From: JAKZVK01 sp965237575
GTDB taxonomy: Bacteria > Acidobacteriota > Terriglobia > Bryobacterales > UBA6623
DNA: 64,000 nt
Reading direction: 5' to 3'
NCBI GenBank assembly: GCA_965237575.1
Contig: CBDEGI010000003.1
Location: 1,984,001-2,048,000, forward strand
Positions 45,026-54,153 of this stretch are shown here, piece by piece; position 1 is the first letter of the stretch, and every line of letters starts with the position of its first letter. Both the position numbers and the translations under genes were made by a program. The notes below the pieces were generated by a model that was not told the origin of the DNA, did no database searches, and was given only the letters and a program-made list of their open reading frames with translations.

Positions 45026-46156
45026 CTACGCCTGCGTCGCAACCTCGTCCCAGCGCACAACCCGCTGCTCCTCGATCGACGTGCGGCCCATGATGGCCCC
45101 CAGCGTCGCCATCCGGCCCCACTCGGCGTTGTTGAGCGGTTCCTTGTTGTCGCGCACTGACCGGAAGAATGCGTCGATCGCGCGCTGGTTCATGTTCTCG
45201 CCATCGCCCTCGACTTCAAGCGGCTCGGCCATGGCTCGCTCACGCCCTTGCCCACCGAACTTGTAGACCGTGGCCGAGGGTAAATCGATCGCGTACTCCG
45301 AGCCCCATACTCTCTCTTTGACGCCGCTGAAGCCCCGTGGGTCGAAAAAGAGGTGAGTGAACGAGAGCCGAACGTCGTTCGGATATTCGTAGATCACGGC
45401 GTAGTGGTCGTAGGCTGTCCGCCCGGGAGGCTCGTCACGATACAGGTTGATGCCACCCGACCCGTACGCCTTCACCGGGTGCCCGTCGACGGCCCAGTTC
45501 ATCAGATCGAGGATGTGGACCGCCTGCTCGACGATCATGTTGCCCGAGATCGAGGCATCGAAGTACCACAGTTTCTGGCGCGGGTAGTCGCCTCCGTGTC
45601 GGTCCGCCTGCATGTAGACGATCTTGCCGATGCCGCCAAAGCGGATGTGGCGGATCGCCGCACTGCGCTTGGGATCGAAGCGAAGCTGAAATCCAAGCTG
45701 CAGCAGGCCGCGCGAGGTCTTCGAGGCGCGATAGACGGCCTCCACGTCCTCCGCCGTGCGGCCCATCGGTTTTTCGAGATAGAGGTGCTTGTGCACCTCC
45801 AACGCCGCCATCGCCATTTCTTTGTGCAGCTTGACGGGCGTGGCGACGAACACGGCATCGATGTCTTTGCGGTCGAGCAGCTTGCGGAATTCCGTTAAGG
45901 TCTCCGGCTCGTGCGCCGCGGCCAGTTTGGTGGCGCGCCCCAGGGCCCCGGGGTCGGTATCGCAAATCGCCACCAGCTTGATGCCCTGGGCTTTGAGGAT
46001 GTGGGTCAGCAGCCGCGTACCGCGGCCCCCGACGCCAATAATGCCCACGCGGATCTCGCTGTTCGGCGACTGCGACGATAGTACGGCGGGCGCTCCCAGG
46101 GCCGCAGCGGGCGTCTTCATGAAGGTGCGGCGTGTGAACGGAGTGCTTTTTTTCAT
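45026..46156 (-). CDS. Tat-exported Gfo/Idh/MocA-family oxidoreductase
   Basis: 376 residues. The N-terminus MKKSTPFTRRTFMKTPAAAL is a Tat signal (TRRTFMK). The Rossmann domain shows GIIGVGGRGTRLLTHI and AICDTDP, then the signature HLYLEKPMGRTAEDVEAV; the C-terminal domain follows. Such Tat-exported Gfo/Idh proteins are abundant in Acidobacteriota and Planctomycetota and act on sugars in the periplasm. SD AGGA 5 nt upstream of ATG 46156 supports it over ATG 46168. Confidence 0.9.
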   Translation of the reverse strand: MKKSTPFTRRTFMKTPAAALGAPAVLSSQSPNSEIRVGIIGVGGRGTRLLTHILKAQGIKLVAICDTDPGALGRATKLAAAHEPETLTEFRKLLDRKDIDAVFVATPVKLHKEMAMAALEVHKHLYLEKPMGRTAEDVEAVYRASKTSRGLLQLGFQLRFDPKRSAAIRHIRFGGIGKIVYMQADRHGGDYPRQKLWYFDASISGNMIVEQAVHILDLMNWAVDGHPVKAYGSGGINLYRDEPPGRTAYDHYAVIYEYPNDVRLSFTHLFFDPRGFSGVKERVWGSEYAIDLPSATVYKFGGQGRERAMAEPLEVEGDGENMNQRAIDAFFRSVRDNKEPLNNAEWGRMATLGAIMGRTSIEEQRVVRWDEVATQA

Positions 46157-46299
46157 CGATTTCCTCATCCGCTGGACCGATTCTCGATCCAGCCTGCCTC
46201 GGCTATCATGCTACAGCCTGCGTTGGAGCGATGCCGGGCCGACCTGCTACGCTGGTAGCTCCCACCGCCGAACGCGCTCGCTCCGCCAGCGACAAATCG

Positions 46300-46327
46300 A
46301 GGGTGGTAACAGGGTGGTAACGTTACC
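46300..46327. promoter_or_regulatory. Candidate operator: 11-bp tandem repeat ending in a 12-bp palindrome
   Basis: AGGGTGGTAAC occurs twice in direct succession (46300-46310, 46311-46321), and the second copy runs into GGTAACGTTACC (46316-46327), a perfect palindrome. It lies about 55 bases upstream of the permease ATG. Geometry fits a regulator binding site, but no regulator gene is beside it. Confidence 0.35.
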
Positions 46328-46381
46328 CCCGCGGGTGCGGGTCTTTCTTGCTCCGCATAGCCCTACGGTCTTCCGTCTGTC

Positions 46382-47749
46382 ATGTCTCAGCCAGGACTAG
46401 AGCGCCGGCTCGGGGTCGTGAGCGCGACCTCGATCGTCGTCTCCAACATGATCGGCACCGGGATCTTCACGATCCCTGCATACTTGGCGGACGACCTCGG
46501 CTCGCCTTCGCTGGTGATCGGCATCTGGGTCGCCGGCGCCATCTTGGCGCTCATCGGGGCGCTTTGCTACTCCGAGTTGAGTATCAACTTCCCGCGCTCC
46601 GGCGGCGAGTACGTCTACCTTTCCGAAGCCTGGGGGCCGGCCTGGGGTTTCGTCGACGGGTGGGTCACTTTCTTCGCCGGATTCTCCGCACCGATCGCGG
46701 CCGCGGCGCTGGCCATCGCCGCATACGTCGGGTATTTCTGGCCCGCTGTGGGCCCTGAGCAGGCGGCCGAGCCTCTATTCTCGCTCGGCTTTGTGTCACT
46801 TCAGCTTGGAGGCGCGCAACTGCTTGCCTGCGGGGTGGTCGTCCTGTTCACCCTGCTCAACGTGTTTAACGTCTCCCGCGTGGCCGAACTGCAGAATGTG
46901 CTGACGGGGGGGAAGCTGCTGGTTCTACTGGCTTTCCTCGTGCTCGGGTTCGCTTTCGGTGACGGGAGTTGGGAGCACTTCTCCCAAGTGGCCGAGCGAA
47001 CGTCCTCTAACTCACTCCCGGCCCAATTCGCGATCAGCCTGGTCTTCATCTACGTCGGCTACAGCGGCTGGAATGCGGCGGTCTATGTCGCGGAAGAGAT
47101 TCGCGACCCCCAGCGGACCCTGCCCAAAGCCCTGCTGTTCGGCACCGTGCTCGTGGCCGCGCTCTTCCTCGCCCTCAACTGCCTTTACATCTACGCCAAT
47201 CCGCTGGCGGACATGGCCGGCAAGTTGGCGGTCGGCGCAACCGCTGCGGGTGCTTTGTTTGGGCCCAGGGCGGCTGGATTTTTTGCGGCGGCGATGGCTG
47301 CCTCGCTGCTGGCAACGGTCAACGCCATGTCTATGATCGGCCCTCGCGTTTACTACGCCATGGCCCAGAACCGCGCCTTTCTGCCGGCCGCCGCCAAAGT
47401 CCACCCGATCTGGCACAGCCCCTGGATCGCGGTGCTCGCGCAAGGCATTTGCTGCTGCGCGTTGATCATCACCGGAACGTTCGAGAGCCTGCTGTATTAC
47501 ATCGGCTTCCTGCTCAACCTGTTCTCGGCGCTCTCGGTGCTCGCGCTCATCAAGTTTCGGAAGCGCGCCGGATGGAACCCGGTTCGCGCGGTCAGCTTCG
47601 CCTTTCCTCTCGTGCCGGCAGTCTATGTCGGAGTCAACGTGGTGATCTTCGGCTACTTCGCCTACCTGAGAAACTGGGAGGCCGCCTGGGCCCTGGCAAC
47701 CATCGCCGCGGGCGCGCTGATCTATCGCTTCTACATCGCCAAGCTGTAG
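46382..47749 (+). CDS. APC-superfamily amino acid permease
   Basis: 455 residues, about twelve hydrophobic segments. The APC family start VSNMIGTGIFTIPAYLAD (unwound helix 1, G-T-G-I-F) and the helix-2/3 region LGALCYSELSINFPRSGGEY are present, as is the helix-6 to loop element YVGYSGWNAAVYVAEEI. Imports amino acids or related amines by cation symport or exchange; substrate is not determined. Divergent from the Tat Gfo/Idh gene. Confidence 0.9.
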   Translation: MSQPGLERRLGVVSATSIVVSNMIGTGIFTIPAYLADDLGSPSLVIGIWVAGAILALIGALCYSELSINFPRSGGEYVYLSEAWGPAWGFVDGWVTFFAGFSAPIAAAALAIAAYVGYFWPAVGPEQAAEPLFSLGFVSLQLGGAQLLACGVVVLFTLLNVFNVSRVAELQNVLTGGKLLVLLAFLVLGFAFGDGSWEHFSQVAERTSSNSLPAQFAISLVFIYVGYSGWNAAVYVAEEIRDPQRTLPKALLFGTVLVAALFLALNCLYIYANPLADMAGKLAVGATAAGALFGPRAAGFFAAAMAASLLATVNAMSMIGPRVYYAMAQNRAFLPAAAKVHPIWHSPWIAVLAQGICCCALIITGTFESLLYYIGFLLNLFSALSVLALIKFRKRAGWNPVRAVSFAFPLVPAVYVGVNVVIFGYFAYLRNWEAAWALATIAAGALIYRFYIAKL

Positions 47750-47804
47750 CCCGGATCTCGGCGATAAGCTAGAGGCTCGAGATGCCGCGGTCACGGGGCG
47801 CAAC

Positions 47805-48224
47805 GTGAGCGAACCTTTCGAGATTCTGGAGCACACGGCCGACATCGGGTTTCGTGCCTGGGGGGCGAGGCCCGCCGAGCTTTTCCAGAACGCCGCGCGG
47901 GCGATGATGGCGATTGCCGCCGAGACAGACTCCATCGACGAGCGCGAGGCACTGCCCGTCGAGCTGGCCGCCGAGGACTACGAATCACTGATGGTCGATT
48001 GGTTGAGCGAGGTACTCTACCTGTTCGACACCTCGCGGTTCGCGGCGCGGCGGTTCGTGGTCGACGAGATCAGCCCGAAGGGCCTGCGCGCGCGTCTGTT
48101 CGGCGAGCCACGCGACCCGCGCCGGCATCCTTGGGAGTTAATCGTGAAGGCCGTCACCTATCATCAGTTGCAGGTAGTCGAAAAAAACGGCCGTTGGGAA
48201 ACTGAAGTCTATCTGGATATATGA
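47805..48224 (+). CDS. Archease, RtcB-activating protein
   Basis: 139 residues with the archease core EILEHTADIGFRAWG, the LVDWLSEVLYLFDT block and the C-terminal VKAVTYHQLQVVE. Archease stimulates guanylylation and turnover of RtcB RNA ligase. The start codon is GTG (47805). ATGA overlap with rtcB (48221-48224) supports coupled synthesis. Confidence 0.95.
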   Translation: MSEPFEILEHTADIGFRAWGARPAELFQNAARAMMAIAAETDSIDEREALPVELAAEDYESLMVDWLSEVLYLFDTSRFAARRFVVDEISPKGLRARLFGEPRDPRRHPWELIVKAVTYHQLQVVEKNGRWETEVYLDI

Positions 48225-49663
48225 GCCTCGCGCATCGATTGGAACAGATTGACGATTGGCGTTGGCGTATTCCGCGCGACGAACGGCTGGGCATGCGTAC
48301 GGACGTGATGGTCTATGCCAGCAAGTCGATCATCGAGAAGGTCGTCAAAGACCGCTCGTTGGAGCAGGCGGCGAATGTCGCATCGCTACCGGGCATCGTC
48401 GGGCCGAGCCTGGCGATGCCGGACATCCACCAGGGCTACGGGTTCCCGATCGGGGGCGTGGCGGCAACCGATCTCGGAGAAGGGGTGGTGTCGCCCGGAG
48501 GAGTCGGCTTCGACATCAACTGCGGCGTGCGCCTGGTGCGCTCGACCCTCAACCGCGGTGACGTGCGCGACCGCCTGCGGGAGTTGGTGAATCAGATCTT
48601 CCGCGACGTGCCCTGCGGTATCGGCGGCTCGGGCTTCGTCAAGATCAACCTCAACGAGCTCGACGACGTCCTCACGCAAGGGTCGGGCTGGATGGTTCGC
48701 CACGGCTATGGCGAGCCGCGCGACGCCGAGTTCGCCGAGGCCGCCGGGGCTCTCCCGGATGCCGACCCCGGCACAGTTTCGGACCGCGCCAAAGAGCGGG
48801 GACGGCCGCAGCTTGGCACTCTCGGTAGCGGTAACCACTTCCTCGAGATCCAGTTCGTACAGCAGATCCACGACGAAGAGGCGGCGCGGGCGTTCGGGCT
48901 GCACACCGGCCAGGTGGTCGTGTTGATCCACTCGGGCTCGCGCGGGCTGGGCCATCAAGTGTGCACCGACTCACTGAGAGACATGGGCGCCGGCATGAAG
49001 AAGTACGGCATCGAGATGCGCGATCGCCAACTTGCATGCGTGCCCATCCAATCACCGGAAGGGCAGAACTATCTCTCCGCCATGCGCGCGGCGGCCAACT
49101 ATGCCTGGGCCAACCGCCAAGGCATCACGCATTTTCTCCGGCAGGCGTTCCAGAAAACGTTCGGTCCCGATGTACGGCTCGACCTTATCTATGACGTCTG
49201 CCACAACATCGCGAAGCAAGAGCGCTATACGGTCGACGGCACAACCCGCGATGTATTGGTTCACCGCAAGGGGGCGACGCGGGCCTTTCCGCCCGGGCAC
49301 AGAGAGGTGACCGAAGCGTATCGCCGCGTGGGGCAGCCGGTATTCATCCCAGGGAGCATGGGAACGGCGTCGTGGGTGCTTGCGGGGCAGCCGGGGTCGG
49401 TCGCGGAGACCTTCGGCACGGTGTGCCACGGGGCGGGACGATTGTTGAGCCGGACGGCGGCGAAGAAGGGCCGCGACGTGAACCGTGTCGTCAAGGACCT
49501 CGAGAAGGCCGGTATCGTTGTGCGCAGCGAGTCGAAGAAGGGGATTCTCGAAGAGGTGCCCGAGGCTTACAAAGACGTTGATGAGGTCATCGCGGTGGTC
49601 CACAACGCCGGACTGGCCAAGAAGGTGGCTCGGCTGCGTCCGATGGGCGTGATCAAGGGTTAG
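48221..49663 (+). CDS. rtcB: RNA-splicing ligase RtcB
   Basis: Joins 2',3'-cyclic phosphate or 3'-phosphate ends to 5'-OH ends of RNA using GTP and Mn2+. The 480-residue protein has GGVGFDINCGVRLVRS (metal-binding Asp and Cys), GTLGSGNHFLEI, IHSGSRGLGHQ, CHNIAKQE and RKGATRAFPPGH, GSMGTASWVLAG, and the guanylylated-histidine segment VCHGAGRLLSR. Length fits the bacterial long form. Acts with the preceding archease, in RNA repair. No RtcA or RtcR regulator gene is adjacent. Confidence 0.96.
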   Translation: MSLAHRLEQIDDWRWRIPRDERLGMRTDVMVYASKSIIEKVVKDRSLEQAANVASLPGIVGPSLAMPDIHQGYGFPIGGVAATDLGEGVVSPGGVGFDINCGVRLVRSTLNRGDVRDRLRELVNQIFRDVPCGIGGSGFVKINLNELDDVLTQGSGWMVRHGYGEPRDAEFAEAAGALPDADPGTVSDRAKERGRPQLGTLGSGNHFLEIQFVQQIHDEEAARAFGLHTGQVVVLIHSGSRGLGHQVCTDSLRDMGAGMKKYGIEMRDRQLACVPIQSPEGQNYLSAMRAAANYAWANRQGITHFLRQAFQKTFGPDVRLDLIYDVCHNIAKQERYTVDGTTRDVLVHRKGATRAFPPGHREVTEAYRRVGQPVFIPGSMGTASWVLAGQPGSVAETFGTVCHGAGRLLSRTAAKKGRDVNRVVKDLEKAGIVVRSESKKGILEEVPEAYKDVDEVIAVVHNAGLAKKVARLRPMGVIKG

Positions 49664-49679
49664 GCCAGTCTGGCCCGGA

Positions 49680-50480
49680 TTAGTAAACCTTGGGGATGAA
49701 CGTCTGGTCCTCGACCGGCGGGCGAACGTAGCTGCCGTCCTTCTGGCGCTTGGGCAGCTTGACCGACTCGGGGGTGAGATCCTCGTAGGGAATCATGCTC
49801 AGTAGATGGGAAATGCAGTTGAGGCGTGCGCGGCCCTTGTCTTCGGCGTCCACGACGTACCAGGGCGCCTGCTTGATGTCGGTGTAGGCGAACATCTTAT
49901 CCTTCGCCTTGGAGTACTCAACCCAGCGGGCGCGGGACTCGAGATCCATGGCGCTCAGTTTCCAGCGCTTAGTCGGCTGCTCGATGCGGGCCTGAAAGCG
50001 GCGCTCCTGCTCCTCGTCGCTGACCGAGAACCAGTACTTGATGAGGATGATGCCTGAGCGGATCAGGGTGCGCTCGAACTCGGGGCAGGAGCGCATGAAC
50101 TCGTCATACTCGTCGTCGGTGCAGTAGCCCATCACCCGTTCGACGCCGGCGCGGTTGTACCAACTGCGGTCGAACAGGACCATCTCGCCGGCAGCCGGCA
50201 GGTGCGGCACGTAACGCTGGAAGTACCACTGGGTCCGCTCGCGCTCGGTCGGTTTGCCGAGCGCCACGACACGGCAAATACGGGGGTTAAGGCATTCGGT
50301 GATGCGCTTGATGGTGCCACCTTTGCCGGCGGCATCGCGGCCCTCAAAGATCACGACAACCTTCAGACCCTTGGCTTTGATGAATTCCTGCTGCTTGACC
50401 AGCTCGACTTGCAGCTTGGCCAGCTCTTTTTCGTAGGCCCTTTTCTTGAGTTTCTTGGGCTTGTCGTGGCTGGAGGTCAT
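49680..50480 (-). CDS. ppk2: Polyphosphate kinase 2 (PPK2)
   Basis: 266 residues. Uses polyphosphate to phosphorylate nucleotides (ADP or GDP) or the reverse. Walker A in FEGRDAAGKGG, Walker B-like region VLFDRSWYNRAGVERVMGYC, the lid region WFSVSDEEQERRFQARI and the C-terminal LDLESRARWVEYSKAKD block are all present. Single-domain length suggests class I PPK2; substrate nucleotide not fixed by sequence. Convergent with rtcB. Confidence 0.93.
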   Translation of the reverse strand: MTSSHDKPKKLKKRAYEKELAKLQVELVKQQEFIKAKGLKVVVIFEGRDAAGKGGTIKRITECLNPRICRVVALGKPTERERTQWYFQRYVPHLPAAGEMVLFDRSWYNRAGVERVMGYCTDDEYDEFMRSCPEFERTLIRSGIILIKYWFSVSDEEQERRFQARIEQPTKRWKLSAMDLESRARWVEYSKAKDKMFAYTDIKQAPWYVVDAEDKGRARLNCISHLLSMIPYEDLTPESVKLPKRQKDGSYVRPPVEDQTFIPKVY

Positions 50481-50585
50481 CGACGCGGCGATTCTAACAT
50501 GGCGCGGGGGGAAGGCCGGGTTTCGTGTCCTGAGAAACGTGTTTCGACGGCGTAGCGCGGTGCGCCTTACGTTTCGGGAGTCGTG

Positions 50586-53138
50586 CTACTTCGCGCTGAC
50601 GAGGTTGGCGAACAGGCGATAGGCGCCGGGGACTCCGGCAGGTAGTTGGCGGAACCAGGAGTACCCCGTGAAGATGTAGACCCCTTTGCCGTGCCGCGCG
50701 TAGAGCAGGCCGCCGCGGCGGGGAGGCTCGCCCGGGTCGTGGGATTCGAGCAAGGCGTCGTAGCGCTTGTCCCACTCGCCCATGAAGTAGAGCCCGCGCT
50801 CCTGAACCCAGCCCTCGAAGTCAGCGGCCGTGATGCGGTTCGGCCCGGCGAGCAGGGTATGGTCGGGCTCGAGCATCCGCAGCGGCGCGTCCTCAACGCT
50901 TACCCGATCGCGAGCGGGGGTCAGAGCGTAAGGGGCGAGGACGGAGGGCGAACCACGGCGGCGCGAGACCGTGTTGTACTGCACGACGAGCGTGCCTCCA
51001 TCGTGCACATAACCCAGCAAGCGCTCGCGCGCAGCCGGCACGTCGGGCCGGGTGCTCACAGCCCGAATGCCCAGGATTACGGTGTCGAAGCGGCCGAGAT
51101 CGCCCGAGGCAAGATCGTCCTTCGTGAGAAGCGTGACCGTGGCGCCGAGCTGTTCGAGGGCCTCGGGAATGCGGTCGCCTGAGCCCATGACGTAGCCGAC
51201 TTGCTGCGAGAGCAGCCGCACGTCGGTGCGTTCAACCCGCATCTCCGCCTTGGGGAAGACAACCTGCGTGGGGATGTGTGGGTACTCGATGATCCTCATC
51301 CCGCGCGACAGCACGCGGTCCCCTATGGTGAGCCGCGCGGCAACACGGCCGCTTGACGTCGTTGCCGGCGGTTGGAGGTTGAAGCGAAGGCTGAGCTCCT
51401 GCCCGCGCCGCTCTACTTCGAAAGGGATGGTGTCCGGAATGGCCTTCCACCCCGTTGGCACGTCAAGCGAGGCTTGGCCGGCCGCATGGTCCGTGTTCGA
51501 GACGATTCTCACCGCAACGTCTCGCGGCTCGGTGTCGGGGAAGATCAGGGTACTGCGTGAGAAACGGACCGCCACGGCGGGTACCACTTCCAGCGGCCGG
51601 GTCCGCTCTCCAAACGCACGGTCGACCCATCGGTAGAGGACGGGTTTTGTAATTGACAGCTCCGTGCCGTGTGCGTCTCGAAGCGAAAAAGTGACCGCCA
51701 GCGCCGGGGGCGGCTCAGGCAGGCCGATGAGCCCGGGGTCGTCGAGGTCGTAGTAGGCGTTCTGTCCGGAGCGGCGCAGCCACGAAGGGTGTGAGTACGG
51801 TGCGTCGCTCGGGATCTTGAGTGTCAGCCGTTCTTGAGAGACCCTGTTGTAGACGAGTGGTCCCGAATCCGGGTCAACACCCGCTTTCGCTGCGCCGCGC
51901 ACCTCGGCCCGCGACCATGTAAGTGGGTAGCGCGAACGGTTGAGCACCGAGAGGCTCAGCTCGAGCGGAAAGCCGGGTGTCGCGTTCCAGACGTTCGCCG
52001 CCGCGTCGATCCAAAGGCCCGCGGCCAGTTCGATGGCGCGGACCAGTTCCTTTCGCTTGACGTCGATCCACGGGTCGTCGAGCTTCTCCATCGCGGCATG
52101 GGCCCGAAACAGCAGCGGCAGGATCATCTCCGGCTTGTCGACGCGATACTCGTCGCGGGCCTGCCTCAGGAGACGGCCGGCTTCCCCGGCGCCGCCGATG
52201 CGCTGCCAGGAGGTGTCGATGCCTTCGAAGAGATCCTGCTCGACGGGATCCCCGGCGACATGGCCGAAGAATGCCGGGGCGTCGCCTTTACGCTGGGACG
52301 AGCCCATGCCCTGGCTGCGGTGCATGCTGCGCGCCAGCCCGCCCAACTCGGCGTAGGAGCGGCCCAGCACCGGATCGTACAGGCCGGTGTTGACGCGGAT
52401 GCGGTCGGTGCGTTGGGCCTGCTCTTGTTCGTGCCGGGGCGAGAACAGCGGTGGGCTCCAGTAAAGCCTTTTCGCCCGCCAGGGCTTGAGGCCTTGGCGA
52501 ATCTGCTCGGGAAAGCGATTGGGATCGGCGGCGGCCTGGAAGACCTCGGGAGCGAGCTGCCCCACAGCCGTGTGATGACCGTGGCCGCTGGAGGCGTCGG
52601 GGGCGAAGCGCGAGATGATGACGTCGGGCTGAAAGCGGCGGATGATGCGAACCATGTCGCTCAGGACGCGCTCCCGCCCCCATTTTGCGAGCGTCTCCTC
52701 GGGAGATTTGCTGTAGCCGAAGTCGATGGCGCGCGTGAAGAATTGCTCGCCGCCGTCGAAGCGTCGGGCTGCCAGCAGTTCTTGCGTGCGAATGACGCCC
52801 AGGTATTCCGATTGCTCGGGCCCGATCAGGTTCTGGCCGCCCTCGCCGCGCGTGGCCGAGAGGTAGGCCGCGCGCAAACGCCGTCCGCGGGCAAAGTAGG
52901 CGATCATTGTTTCGCGTTCGTCGTCGGGGTGCGCTCCGAGCATGAGGAGGCTGCCGAGAGTGTTGAGACGATCGAGGGTTTGTTTCAACTCGGCCGATCC
53001 GGAAACGACACCCTCTTGCGCGGGCACGGGCAGGGCGAGAGCCACAGCGAGGACCGTCAGCAACGAGAGACAGAGATGCAGGGCGGAAAACCAATGTACG
53101 GTGGGCAGGTATTGCTTGCTTACCATCTTTGCTCCCAT
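50586..53138 (-). CDS. Exported PIG-L/LmbE-family deacetylase with NEW3 and amidotransferase-like C-terminal domains
   Basis: 850 residues. After a signal peptide (residues about 15-35) comes the LmbE zinc motif MLGAHPDDE (GlcNAc deacetylase family), then RTQELLAARRFDG and the second-metal GHGHHTAVGQ. Residues about 480-660 hold an Ig/NEW3-like sandwich (VRIVSNTDHAAGQASLDVPT). The C-terminus resembles a ThuA/glutamine-amidotransferase-like fold (FDTVILGIRAVSTRPDVPAA, DGGTLVVQYNT). Likely acts on sugar amides outside the cell; the full combination is typical of Acidobacteriota. The start could also be ATG 53126 (GGGAG upstream). Confidence 0.85.
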   Translation of the reverse strand: MGAKMVSKQYLPTVHWFSALHLCLSLLTVLAVALALPVPAQEGVVSGSAELKQTLDRLNTLGSLLMLGAHPDDERETMIAYFARGRRLRAAYLSATRGEGGQNLIGPEQSEYLGVIRTQELLAARRFDGGEQFFTRAIDFGYSKSPEETLAKWGRERVLSDMVRIIRRFQPDVIISRFAPDASSGHGHHTAVGQLAPEVFQAAADPNRFPEQIRQGLKPWRAKRLYWSPPLFSPRHEQEQAQRTDRIRVNTGLYDPVLGRSYAELGGLARSMHRSQGMGSSQRKGDAPAFFGHVAGDPVEQDLFEGIDTSWQRIGGAGEAGRLLRQARDEYRVDKPEMILPLLFRAHAAMEKLDDPWIDVKRKELVRAIELAAGLWIDAAANVWNATPGFPLELSLSVLNRSRYPLTWSRAEVRGAAKAGVDPDSGPLVYNRVSQERLTLKIPSDAPYSHPSWLRRSGQNAYYDLDDPGLIGLPEPPPALAVTFSLRDAHGTELSITKPVLYRWVDRAFGERTRPLEVVPAVAVRFSRSTLIFPDTEPRDVAVRIVSNTDHAAGQASLDVPTGWKAIPDTIPFEVERRGQELSLRFNLQPPATTSSGRVAARLTIGDRVLSRGMRIIEYPHIPTQVVFPKAEMRVERTDVRLLSQQVGYVMGSGDRIPEALEQLGATVTLLTKDDLASGDLGRFDTVILGIRAVSTRPDVPAARERLLGYVHDGGTLVVQYNTVSRRRGSPSVLAPYALTPARDRVSVEDAPLRMLEPDHTLLAGPNRITAADFEGWVQERGLYFMGEWDKRYDALLESHDPGEPPRRGGLLYARHGKGVYIFTGYSWFRQLPAGVPGAYRLFANLVSAK

Positions 53139-53194
53139 CCCATCTTCCTTCTGACCATCGTATCGTAGGGAAGAGGAACCGAAGGTTGACGGCG

Positions 53195-53542
53195 ATGCAA
53201 CGACGCGCGAGGCAATGTCGAAGCGCCTGGCTCTGGGTGTACGTTCTGTGCATCTCCGGCTGGGTCTTGCCGCAAGCGTCGTTAGGGCAGACCGCAGCCA
53301 AAGCGCCGGACGCCGCCCAAGCCCAGAAACCGGCACTGGTCTATCGAGGGGAACCAATCGTCGTCCCTCTGGAGTGCGATTACGAGGACCTGCTCAACGC
53401 CGGCGTGGTGTGCAACGAGGACTCGCCCTGCCGGCTGTTCCTGGATCTAGTCGCTGTTGGGGGGGGTGGGCCAGTCGGTCTTCGCTCTCGGGAACATTCA
53501 CTCCTCGGGCGGCACGGTCAGTTCGATCTTGCTGGCGAGTGA
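53195..53542 (+). CDS. BNR/sialidase-fold exported protein, 5' fragment (frameshifted)
   Basis: Signal-peptide-bearing N-terminal part: MQRRARQCRSAWLWVYVLCI, then residues up to CRLFLDLVAV. At the G8 run (53459-53466) this frame leaves the family and stops at 53542. The 3' frame (53457-54137) continues the protein as VGGVGQSVFALGNIHSSGG. Removing one G (G7) joins the two into one gene of 313 residues, 53195-54137. Divergent from the PIG-L gene by 56 bases. Confidence 0.75.
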   Translation: MQRRARQCRSAWLWVYVLCISGWVLPQASLGQTAAKAPDAAQAQKPALVYRGEPIVVPLECDYEDLLNAGVVCNEDSPCRLFLDLVAVGGGGPVGLRSREHSLLGRHGQFDLAGE

Positions 53543-54137
53543 CGACGAAGGTGCCACTTGGAGGGAAGCAGCCGAGCGCATGCGGGGAGCCAGCCTCGAG
53601 CAAATCCTTTTCGCCGACGGCGCCCATGGCTGGATCGCCGGACAGCGATGGGAGCTGACCACCGAGGCCTATCCCTTCTTGCTGATCACGGAGAATGGCG
53701 GTGGCCGTTGGCGGAAGCACGAGTTGTGGGCAGAGGACAGCGACCGTTCGGGCGTTGTAGCCGCGTTCGATTTCGACGATGACGAGCACGGCTTTCTGGT
53801 GATCGAGCGGTTGAATTCCGAGGGCGACCCGTTCGAGCTGTACGAGACGCTGAACGGCGGCCGCTCGTGGAGCATCCGCGGAATCACCAGCGACCCGCCC
53901 GCGATCCCGAGTAAGCGCTTGATCTCCCGCGAACCCTTGTGGCGTCTGCGGGCCGACCGTGAACGTGACGCCCACACGATCGAAAGGCTGGCCGAAGGCG
54001 CATGGACGCGCGCGGCCGCCTTCTCGTCGTCGGTCGGCGCTTGCCACAGCATGGATCGCGAGGACGAACGACCGCGGGCCGAAGGCCTTGATGCCGAGGG
54101 GTGGATTGAGCGCTACCGGCTGAAACAAGCGCAGTGA
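53457..54137 (+). CDS. BNR/sialidase-fold exported protein, 3' fragment (frameshifted)
   Basis: Propeller-like part with Asp-box style motifs: SDDEGATWREA, TENGGGRWRKHEL and TLNGGRSWSIRG, separated by about 70 residues, and the strand patterns FADGAHGWIAGQ and FDDDEHGFLVIE. It lacks a signal peptide of its own; the 5' fragment supplies one. Similar to the photosystem-II-stability/BNR-like sandwich propellers. Role unknown. Confidence 0.75.
   Translation: MGGVGQSVFALGNIHSSGGTVSSILLASDDEGATWREAAERMRGASLEQILFADGAHGWIAGQRWELTTEAYPFLLITENGGGRWRKHELWAEDSDRSGVVAAFDFDDDEHGFLVIERLNSEGDPFELYETLNGGRSWSIRGITSDPPAIPSKRLISREPLWRLRADRERDAHTIERLAEGAWTRAAAFSSSVGACHSMDREDERPRAEGLDAEGWIERYRLKQAQ
53459..53466 (+). 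repeat. G8 homopolymer at the frameshift of the BNR gene
   Basis: Eight G residues, GTT-GGGGGGGG-TGGG. With seven Gs the 5' and 3' reading frames are continuous. Candidate slippage/phase-variation tract or sequencing indel. Confidence 0.9.
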
Positions 54138-54153
54138 CGGGCGACTTCCGCGG

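Noticed and set aside
51834..53168. 444-codon plus-strand frame over the PIG-L gene
   Set aside because: Antisense shadow; the minus-strand protein has a signal peptide and LmbE motifs.
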